Position numbers and translations under genes: made by a program
Assembly (NCBI GenBank): GCA_964517215.1
Contig: CAZFBR010000025.1
Location: 1-22,756 of the forward strand
DNA: 22,756 nt
Origin: CAZFBR01 sp035353495 [NCBI: uncultured bacterium]
GTDB lineage: Bacteria; DAOPZR01
Direction: 5' to 3'
Part shown: piece by piece, positions 8,207 to 13,645 of the stretch
How the letters are laid out: every line of letters starts with the position of its first letter
How positions within the stretch are numbered: position 1 is the first letter of the stretch
Notes under the pieces: generated by a model
Told to the model about the DNA's origin: nothing
What the model saw: only the letters and a program-made list of their open reading frames with translations
Database searches by the model: none

Positions 8207-8233
8207 CGCCGGGATTAGTGTATACTCCCGGCG
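8207..8233 (+). promoter_or_regulatory. 8-bp perfect inverted repeat around a -10-like hexamer, upstream of the radical SAM gene
   Basis: CGCCGGGA (8207-8214) and TCCCGGCG (8226-8233) form a perfect 8-bp stem with an 11-nt loop. TATACT (8221-8226), a -10-like hexamer, overlaps the loop and the first base of the right arm. The hairpin lies between the nuclease-GGDEF stop (8195) and the ribosome binding site GGAGAGG (8239-8245). It could be a weak terminator for the upstream operon or an operator over a promoter. No -35 box is evident. Confidence 0.45.
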
Positions 8234-8253
8234 CAACCGGAGAGGATCTGACC

Positions 8254-9474
8254 GTGGACGTGATCCTGCGCTGCAACGAGCGCAATCGCTTTACCCTGCA
8301 CCGCCTCATGGTGCTGCTCGAAAATCTCGCCGTACCGGAACGCTGGACGCTGGCGCGCACCCCGGCGCAGCTCGCCGCGGCAGTGCGCGCCGCCCGCCGC
8401 CCGGTCGTGCTCTATTCGTTCATGAGCACGGTGTGGGAGGAGACGCGCGACGAGCTGGCCGCGCTGCGGCGCGAACGCCCGGACGCGCGCATCATCGCCG
8501 GCGGGCCGCATGCGAGCGCGCTGCCGGCGAGCGTGCTGGCGGCGGGTGCGGACACGGTCTTCCGCGGCGAGGCGGAACGCAGCTTCCCGGCGTTCTGGCA
8601 GCGGTATGTGCGCGGCGGCGAGACCCCGTGGCCGCGCGTGGTGGAACCGGGCGAGCCGCTGGCGCTGGACGACATCCCCGTCTTTGCCCGGACGGCCGAC
8701 TGGTTTGCGCCGACGGAAATCACCCGCGGCTGCCGCTATGCCTGCAAATACTGCCAGACCCCGCAGCTCTTTCCCCGGCCCATCCGCCATCGCAGCGTGG
8801 CCGCGCTGCGCCCGTGGCTGGCCGAACAGGTGACCCTGGGCCGGCTGCGCTTTACCGCGCTGAGCCCCAATGCCCTGTCGTACCAGTCGCCGCGCCCGGG
8901 CGTGGCGAATACGGATGCCATCCGCGAGCTGCTGACCATGTGCCGCGAGGTCGGGATTGTCTACAATATCTTCGGCGCCTATCCGGGTGAAGTACGACCC
9001 GAATATGTCACTCCCGCGGTGGTGAAGCTGCTGGCGGAGTTCTGCGCCAACCGCACCATTTCCATCGGCACCCAGGCGGCAACCGACCGGCTGATTGCCG
9101 CAGCCGGGCGCGGGCATACCGCGGCGGCGGTGGAGGAAGCCGCCGCGCTGCTGGCTGATGCCGGGTTCATTCCCATCATCGATTACCTGTTCGGCATGCC
9201 GGGCGAGACGCGGGAGGACCGCAGCGCGCAACTGGCGCAGATGGCACGGCTGATCGCACGGGCGCGGGTGCGGGTGCAGGGCCACTATTTCATGCCGCTG
9301 CCCGATACCCCGTGGATGGGGATTGCCCCGGTCGAACCGGAGCGCGAGTATCTCGAAGAACTGCGCCGCTACACGCGCGGCGGCCGGCTGCAGGGGGATT
9401 GGGAGGAACAGCGCCTGCAGGCACATCGCATGGCCGCCTGGCAGCGCGAATGGCTGGCTGCGCCCGCCCGCTGA
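8254..9474 (+). CDS. B12-binding-like/radical SAM protein
   Basis: I chose GTG 8254 (406 residues) because GGAGAGG lies 8 nt upstream. The in-frame GTG 8218 would place the 8-bp inverted repeat inside the coding region. Residues 48-115 look like a cobalamin-binding-type Rossmann domain (VVLYSFMST, RIIAGGPHASALP, GADTVFRGEAE) without the DxHxxG motif. The radical SAM core follows with EITRGCRYACKYCQTP, giving the cluster ligands Cys160, Cys164 and Cys167. The C-terminal part (YLFGMPGETREDR, HYFMPLPDTPW) is typical of this group, which resembles the MJ_1487-type B12/radical SAM proteins. Such enzymes cleave S-adenosylmethionine to start radical chemistry; the substrate is unknown. The gene converges on the minus-strand gene at 9538. 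Confidence 0.87.
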   Translation: MDVILRCNERNRFTLHRLMVLLENLAVPERWTLARTPAQLAAAVRAARRPVVLYSFMSTVWEETRDELAALRRERPDARIIAGGPHASALPASVLAAGADTVFRGEAERSFPAFWQRYVRGGETPWPRVVEPGEPLALDDIPVFARTADWFAPTEITRGCRYACKYCQTPQLFPRPIRHRSVAALRPWLAEQVTLGRLRFTALSPNALSYQSPRPGVANTDAIRELLTMCREVGIVYNIFGAYPGEVRPEYVTPAVVKLLAEFCANRTISIGTQAATDRLIAAAGRGHTAAAVEEAAALLADAGFIPIIDYLFGMPGETREDRSAQLAQMARLIARARVRVQGHYFMPLPDTPWMGIAPVEPEREYLEELRRYTRGGRLQGDWEEQRLQAHRMAAWQREWLAAPAR

Positions 9475-9502
9475 AATGTCCCGGCGGGGCGGCAGCGTTT
9501 TG

Positions 9503-9528
9503 CCTGTGCGGTTGGTAGCCGACGCAGG
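9503..9528. terminator. Terminator-like hairpin between convergent genes
   Basis: CCTGTGCGG (9503-9511) pairs with CCG-A-CGCAGG (9519-9528) as a 9-bp stem with one bulged A, one G-U pair and the loop TTGGTAG. It sits between the stop of the radical SAM gene (9474) and the stop of the minus-strand gene (9538), where a shared bidirectional terminator is expected. Neither side has a clear U tract. Confidence 0.45.
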
Positions 9529-9537
9529 GGCGCGGTG

Positions 9538-9783
9538 TTAAAGCGACAAAAACTGGGCGGTGACGCCGTCTTCGCGATTCAGCGCTGCCGCCAATGCCCC
9601 GCCCGCCTGGGCGTCAGTGAGCTGCAGGACAATCAGCCCGTCGGGTGAGCAGGCATTGGCGGGTTGGTCGTGAATGCCCAACCGCACCTTGATGCCGCAA
9701 CCGTGTTCCGTGAGCAGTTCCTGCACCCGTTTTGCCGTCTGCACCCGTTGAGTCACTTTTACCGCCAGCAAATGATAGGTCAT
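9538..9783 (-). CDS. TM1266-like ACT-domain small protein
   Basis: This 81-residue protein starts at the ATG whose first base is 9783, with GGAGGT six bases upstream on the minus strand; the longer frame to 9801 lacks support. The sequence pattern (TAKRVQELLTEHGCGIKVRLG, then CSPDGLIVLQL and a C-terminal strand GVTAQFLSL) matches the ferredoxin-like/ACT fold family of TM1266. Members are annotated as iron-only hydrogenase system regulators or as hypothetical proteins. No hydrogenase gene is in the window, so the role is open. Its own promoter lies directly upstream. It is the only convincing minus-strand gene here. Confidence 0.75.
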   Translation of the reverse strand: MTYHLLAVKVTQRVQTAKRVQELLTEHGCGIKVRLGIHDQPANACSPDGLIVLQLTDAQAGGALAAALNREDGVTAQFLSL

Positions 9784-9801
9784 GTTCCACCTCCGGAGCA
9801 T

Positions 9802-9830
9802 AGTGTACCAGCTTCCGGCTACGCCGACAA
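9802..9830 (-). promoter_or_regulatory. Sigma70-type promoter of the TM1266-like gene
   Basis: Read on the minus strand: TTGTCG (9830-9825), a 17-nt spacer, then TACACT (9807-9802). TGG directly precedes the -10, giving an extended -10 of form TGnTACACT. Transcription would start near 9795, just before the GGAGGT ribosome binding site, leaving a leader of about 12 nt. Confidence 0.6.
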
Positions 9831-9985
9831 CTGCGGTGGGAGAAATGAGCGGAAAACCGTTACCTGACGGTATTTCGTGGTAAAATGCGGAATGACGGGT
9901 TATGCAAATGCAAGGGGAAAAGTGGCGGCGGCTGTGCGGAGGGGGTGCTGGCCGGGTCCGGTTGCCGCCCGCGCAACCGGCCGCC

Positions 9986-10014
9986 TTGACAGCGGCGGGC
10001 TGGCGGGAGATAAT
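9986..10014 (+). promoter_or_regulatory. Consensus promoter of the serine dehydratase operon; start site almost at the ATG
   Basis: TTGACA (9986-9991), a 17-nt spacer and GATAAT (10009-10014) make a near-perfect sigma70 promoter. The ATG of the serine dehydratase follows at 10023, so transcription should start about 10020-10023. No Shine-Dalgarno sequence lies between the -10 box and the ATG. The mRNA is therefore predicted to be leaderless or to have a 1-3 nt leader. Confidence 0.75.
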
Positions 10015-10022
10015 CAGCGCCT

Positions 10023-11228
10023 ATGGAATCGTTGCGGGAACTCTATCGTATCGGGGTTGGGCCGTCGTCCAGTCACACCATCGGGCCGGCGCGGGCGGCG
10101 GCGGCATTTGCGGCACGCCATCCGCAGGCGGCACGGGTGCAGGTGACGCTGTACGGCGCACTGGCGGCGACCGGACGCGGGCATATGACCGACCGTGCCA
10201 TCACCAATGCCCTGGCGCCGGTGCCGGTCTCGTTTGACTGGCGTCCTGATGAACTGCTGCCGCTGCATCCCAACGGCATGCGTTTCACGGCGCTGACAAC
10301 CGACGGCATCCCGCTGGGCGACTGGGAGGTGTACAGCGTCGGGGGCGGGGCCTTGCGCGACCGCGATACGCCGGCCGGGATGCAGCATGTCTATCCGCAC
10401 AACTCCATGACCGAGCTCCTCGCGGCGCTGGGCCAGTCGGGTCAGACCCTGTGGGAATACGTCGCGCAGTACGAGGGCGACGGCAGTGACGAGTTCCTGC
10501 TCGGGATCTGGCAGGCAATGCGGCGCACCCTGGCCCGCGGCCTGGCCACCGAGGGGATGCTGCCGGGCGAACTGCGCCTGCAGCGCAAGGCGGCCGCCTA
10601 CCACATGAAGGCGCGCAATTCGGGCGGTGCGCAGCAGCGGATCGCGCTGCGGTTCGCCTATGCGCTGGCGGTGGCGGAGGAGAACGCCGCGGGGGGCGAG
10701 GTGGTGACCGCACCCACCTGCGGCTCCTGCGGGGTGGTCCCCGCCGTGCTCCGGCTGCTGCAGGACGACCATGAGTTTCCCAACCTGAAAATGGCGCGGG
10801 CGCTCGCCACCGCCGGCATTATCGGCAATCTGGTCAAGACCAATGCCTCCATTTCCGGGGCGGAGGTGGGCTGCCAGGGCGAGATCGGCACGGCCTGCGC
10901 CATGGCCGCGGGCGCGGCGGCGCAGCTCATGGGCGGGACGCCGCAGCAGATCGAATATGCGGCGGAGATGGGGCTGGAGCATCATCTCGGCCTCACCTGC
11001 GATCCGGTGGCGGGTCTGGTGCAGATCCCCTGCATCGAGCGCAATGCCATGGCCGCGTCGCGCGCGCTCGACTGTGCGGTCTATGCCCTGCATTCCGACG
11101 GGCGGCATTGCGTCCATTTCGACGATGCAGTGGCGGTGCTGGCGCAGACGGGACGCGACCTGCAGAGCAAGTACCGGGAGACCGCGACAGGCGGCCTCGC
11201 CGGGCGGGTGCGGCGGTGCCTGCCGTGA
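10023..11228 (+). CDS. sdaA: L-serine dehydratase (iron-sulfur type, single chain)
   Basis: This 401-residue enzyme converts L-serine to pyruvate and ammonia in the cytoplasm. The N-terminal beta-type domain starts ELYRIGVGPSSSHTIGPARAA and keeps TGRGHMTDRA and PHNSMTELL. The C-terminal alpha-type domain carries the iron-sulfur cysteines in TAPTCGSCGVVPA, EVGCQGEIGTA and TCDPVAGLVQIPCIERN. It ends in the usual DLQSKYRETATGGLA segment, although the final Cys-containing tail of some homologues is not seen. The fused beta-alpha arrangement and length are normal for the bacterial single-chain form. It is the first gene of a five-gene overlapping operon behind a consensus promoter. The cluster of this family is oxygen-labile, which fits an anaerobic lifestyle and may explain the hemerythrin-like gene further down the operon. 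Confidence 0.95.
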   Translation: MESLRELYRIGVGPSSSHTIGPARAAAAFAARHPQAARVQVTLYGALAATGRGHMTDRAITNALAPVPVSFDWRPDELLPLHPNGMRFTALTTDGIPLGDWEVYSVGGGALRDRDTPAGMQHVYPHNSMTELLAALGQSGQTLWEYVAQYEGDGSDEFLLGIWQAMRRTLARGLATEGMLPGELRLQRKAAAYHMKARNSGGAQQRIALRFAYALAVAEENAAGGEVVTAPTCGSCGVVPAVLRLLQDDHEFPNLKMARALATAGIIGNLVKTNASISGAEVGCQGEIGTACAMAAGAAAQLMGGTPQQIEYAAEMGLEHHLGLTCDPVAGLVQIPCIERNAMAASRALDCAVYALHSDGRHCVHFDDAVAVLAQTGRDLQSKYRETATGGLAGRVRRCLP

Positions 11229-11668
11229 ACACTCCGGTCGTGGTGGTGCCGGCGGCGGGGGAGCATATCCCCGCCCTGCTCGAGCTGCTGCGCGCGCTCG
11301 ATTGCCCGCATTTTACCTACGTTGTGCCCGATGAGGTGGATGCCGGGGTCCGCGCCGGGCGCTATTTCGTGGCGCTGGTTGCCGGCGAGGTGGCGGGTGC
11401 CATCAGCATTGACCTCGCGGAGCAGTCGTGCCAGATTGAGACGCTGGTCTCGCACCGGCCGGGCTGCGGGCGGGTGCTGGTCGAGTTTGCCCGCGCGTGG
11501 GCGCGCGAACATGGCGCGCGCAAGCTCTGGTGCTGGTCCATGACGCGGTACCGGGCGCGCGGGTTCTACGAGGCGGTGGGCTTCAGCGAGTGCTTTCTGG
11601 TCGCGCGGCAATGGTACGGCGAGGACTGCTGGTATTTCGGCATGCCGCTGGAGCCCGCAGGCGCGTGA
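11225..11668 (+). CDS. GNAT-family N-acetyltransferase
   Basis: This 147-residue protein starts at GTG 11225, overlapping the serine dehydratase stop by 4 nt (GTGA), which implies translational coupling. The GNAT fold is visible as the strand RYFVALVAGEVAGAISID, followed by IETLVSHRPGCGRVLVEFARAWAREHG, where the Q/RxxGxG/A acetyl-CoA loop is reduced to RPGCGR. The C-terminal ARGFYEAVGFSE is the most recognisable GNAT signature. It should transfer an acetyl group from acetyl-CoA to an amine; the substrate is unknown. The altered acetyl-CoA loop (GCGR rather than GxGxG/A) leaves some doubt about activity. Confidence 0.75.
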   Translation: MNTPVVVVPAAGEHIPALLELLRALDCPHFTYVVPDEVDAGVRAGRYFVALVAGEVAGAISIDLAEQSCQIETLVSHRPGCGRVLVEFARAWAREHGARKLWCWSMTRYRARGFYEAVGFSECFLVARQWYGEDCWYFGMPLEPAGA

Positions 11669-12066
11669 CCGACAACGAGTCCATTCGCTTCAACTACGGC
11701 CCGCTCAAGGCGACCGATATCGCGGCCGCCGATGCGGTGCTCCCGGCCGGCGCGCGGGCGGAGACGGGCGGGCAGCCGCGCCGGCAGCTGCCGGAGTCCG
11801 CGCCGCCGGACGAGCTTGCCGGCGCGCATTTCGCCGAGCTGGCGCGGGCGGTGGAGCAGGCGCATCGCCGGCTGGTGGCCGCGGGGTCGCGCTACCGCTT
11901 TTGCGTCTACCGGGCCGGCGACGAGGTTTTCATTGATTTGGTGGTGCTGGGCACCGACGGCAGGATCTTTTCGTCGCGGCAGAAGAACATCACCCGCGAG
12001 CAGTTCACGCAGTGGCTGGAGAACATCGACAAGGGCGAAGGCATGTTCTTCGACCATTGCGGTTAG
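11665..12066 (+). CDS. Hypothetical protein (133 aa)
   Basis: The start is GTG 11665, overlapping the previous stop by 4 nt. Residues 1-50 are Ala/Pro-rich and probably flexible. Residues 51-75 form an amphipathic helix (FAELARAVEQAHRRLVAAG). Residues 76-133 alternate strands (YRFCVYRAGDEVFIDLVVL) with a helix (REQFTQWLENIDKGEG). I do not recognise the family. The strand-turn-strand part is faintly like the flagellar FlaG fold, but the key FlaG residues are not obvious. Its position between an acetyltransferase and a hemerythrin, with coupled starts, argues that it is a real gene. Confidence 0.65.
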   Translation: MTDNESIRFNYGPLKATDIAAADAVLPAGARAETGGQPRRQLPESAPPDELAGAHFAELARAVEQAHRRLVAAGSRYRFCVYRAGDEVFIDLVVLGTDGRIFSSRQKNITREQFTQWLENIDKGEGMFFDHCG

Positions 12067-12074
12067 GAGCGGCT

Positions 12075-12485
12075 ATGGCCTTCATGGAATGGAACGAGCG
12101 CGAGCTGGGCGTCCATGACGTGCTCATGGATGCGCACCATCGCGAACTGGTGGCGATCATTAACGACCTGCATGCGGCGATCAGCGCCGAGCGCGGGCGC
12201 GAGGCGCTGGCCGGGAGCATTGCCCGGCTCAACGATTATGCCCGGTTCCATTTCGCCGCGGAGGAGGCGCTGCTGGCCCGGTTGGCGTATCCGGACCTGG
12301 TCGCGCAGCAGCAGGCGCATGCCGAGTTCAATCAGCAGGTGGCGAAGATGCTGACCCCCGCATTTGCCGCCCAGCCGCGCCCGACGCTCGATCTGATCAC
12401 CTTCCTGCGCGACTGGCTGCTCACCCATATCGGCGGCATGGACCGTGCCTACGGCGTATGGCTCGCGGCGCAGGCGCGGTCATGA
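12075..12485 (+). CDS. Bacteriohemerythrin-like protein with one missing iron ligand
   Basis: This 136-residue protein has AGGAG (12065-12069) upstream of ATG 12075. It follows the bacteriohemerythrin four-helix pattern: WNERELGVHDVLMDAHHREL, YARFHFAAEE, YPDLVAQQQAHAEF and LLTHIGGMD. Expected diiron ligands His22, His59, Glu63, His82, His118 and Asp123 are present. The position of the first His of the usual HxxxH pair is Gln78, so only six of the seven usual ligands are seen. Family members bind or sense oxygen at a diiron centre. The change may alter oxygen affinity or turn the protein into a sensor or peroxidase-like form; this is inference. It is coupled by a 4-nt overlap to the AraC-GyrI gene. 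Confidence 0.88.
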   Translation: MAFMEWNERELGVHDVLMDAHHRELVAIINDLHAAISAERGREALAGSIARLNDYARFHFAAEEALLARLAYPDLVAQQQAHAEFNQQVAKMLTPAFAAQPRPTLDLITFLRDWLLTHIGGMDRAYGVWLAAQARS

Positions 12486-13474
12486 CCATGCGCCCGGCCG
12501 CGTCCCGCCGTGAGTATACCGGACGCATCAATCGCGTTCTCGATCATATCAGCGCGCATCTCGACCGCGAACTGACGCTCGATGAACTGGCGAAGGTTGC
12601 GGCCTTTTCCCCCTACCATTTCCACCGCCTCTTCAGCGAACTGATGGGCGAGCCGCTCTTTGCCTGCATCCGCCGCCTGCGCCTCGAACGCGCCGCCGGG
12701 CGGCTGCTCGCCAACCGCGACGCCAGCATCACCGGGATCGCGCTCGACTGCGGCTTCTCGTCGTCGGCGGTCTTTGCCCGCGAGTTCAGGCGCCAGTTCG
12801 GCGTGGCGGCCAGCGTTTGGCGCGCGGGCGGGCGCAAGGAAGGTCAAACGGAAGGCAAGGAATGCAAAACGCTCCGCAAGCGGCGCAAAGTATCCGCTGC
12901 CGGTTTGCGGTATGATGCTGGTGGAACGGCGGCCACCGGTTCAGACCACGAACGACAGGGAGCGATCATGAAAACAGCGGCAACGCAGGTGACGGGGCAG
13001 GTGACGGTGCAGGACCTCGCGGGCTATCGCGTCGCGTATCTGCGGCATATCGGCCCGTACGAGCATATCAGCATCAACAAGGTGTGGGACCGGCTCATGC
13101 AGTGGGCGGGCCCGCGCGGTCTGGCGGGGGGCGGGACGATCGGCATTTCGCACGACGACCCGGGGATCACCCCGGCGGCGAAGCTGCGCTACGACGCCTG
13201 CGTGGTGGTCGGGCCCGAGGTGAAGGGCGAGGGGGAGATCGGCATCCAGGAGATCAAGGCGGGCAAGCATGCGGTCTGCCGCGTGACCTGCACGCCGGAC
13301 CAGATCAAGGATGCGTTCCACTGGCTCTTCGCCGAATGGTTCCCGTCGAGCGGCTGGCAGTGCGCCGACGGGCCGTGCTTCGAGCGCTACGCGCCCGAAT
13401 GCGGCTCCGGCACGGATGCGGCGGGCAATCCGCTCTTCGTGTTCGACATTTGTGTCCCGGTACAACCACTCTAA
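12482..13474 (+). CDS. AraC-family regulator fused to a GyrI-like effector-binding domain
   Basis: The start is ATG 12482, overlapping the hemerythrin-like gene by 4 nt (330 residues). Residues 12-110 hold two helix-turn-helix units of AraC type (LTLDELAKVAAFSPYHFHRLF and ITGIALDCGFSSSAVFAREF). Residues 163-330 are a GyrI-like/SOUL-type ligand domain (YLRHIGPYEHI, YDACVVVGPEVKGEGEIG, DGPCFERY) as in Rob and BmrR relatives, which sense lipophilic or cationic drugs. The 50-residue linker is basic, low in hydrophobics and looks like former intergenic DNA. An internal ATG at 12968, preceded by AGGGAG, could also produce the ligand domain alone (168 residues). The next gene downstream is the TrmO-UvrA fusion, so this may be its regulator. 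Confidence 0.88.
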   Translation: MTMRPAASRREYTGRINRVLDHISAHLDRELTLDELAKVAAFSPYHFHRLFSELMGEPLFACIRRLRLERAAGRLLANRDASITGIALDCGFSSSAVFAREFRRQFGVAASVWRAGGRKEGQTEGKECKTLRKRRKVSAAGLRYDAGGTAATGSDHERQGAIMKTAATQVTGQVTVQDLAGYRVAYLRHIGPYEHISINKVWDRLMQWAGPRGLAGGGTIGISHDDPGITPAAKLRYDACVVVGPEVKGEGEIGIQEIKAGKHAVCRVTCTPDQIKDAFHWLFAEWFPSSGWQCADGPCFERYAPECGSGTDAAGNPLFVFDICVPVQPL

Positions 13475-13479
13475 TCGGC

Positions 13480-13488
13480 TGGTATAAT
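13480..13488 (+). promoter_or_regulatory. Extended -10 promoter of the TrmO-UvrA gene
   Basis: TGGTATAAT (13480-13488) is a perfect extended -10 element (TGn plus TATAAT). The sequence 17 nt upstream is a poor -35, as is common for extended -10 promoters. Transcription should start near 13495, right at the palindrome 13496-13513. It lies 6 nt after the AraC-GyrI stop. Confidence 0.6.
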
Positions 13489-13495
13489 CCGCGGT

Positions 13496-13513
13496 GGTGG
13501 ACAGCTGTCCGCC
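13496..13513. promoter_or_regulatory. 18-bp palindrome at the predicted start site (operator candidate)
   Basis: GGACAGCTGTCC (13499-13510) is a perfect 12-bp palindrome. It extends to GGTGGACAGCTGTCCGCC (13496-13513) with one T-G mispair. It begins about where transcription from the extended -10 at 13480-13488 should start, so a dimeric repressor bound here would block initiation. A second small hairpin, CCCC (13522-13525)/GGGG (13530-13533), follows in the leader. Confidence 0.45.
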
Positions 13514-13645
13514 CGGCATCCCCCCGGTCGGGGACTGTGCGGAACGCGTTTGCTGCGCGTTCCGGGCGGCCTGCCGGGCGGGGTAATGACGGCGGCTCGA
13601 GTGCACCGACGGGATATTACCCGCCAACGGCAAAGGCAGGCGGAG

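Noticed and set aside
9878-9886. TGGTAAAAT, an extended -10-like element
   Set aside because: There is no -35 and no gene directly downstream; the promoter at 9986 is much better placed.
11665-12066. FlaG-like assignment of the unknown protein
   Set aside because: Only a faint strand pattern agrees; there is no flagellar gene nearby and the key residues do not fit.
12911-12916. TATGAT as a promoter for the internal GyrI-like start
   Set aside because: There is no -35 and no TGn extension, and it lies within coding sequence; only the internal ribosome binding site is worth noting.
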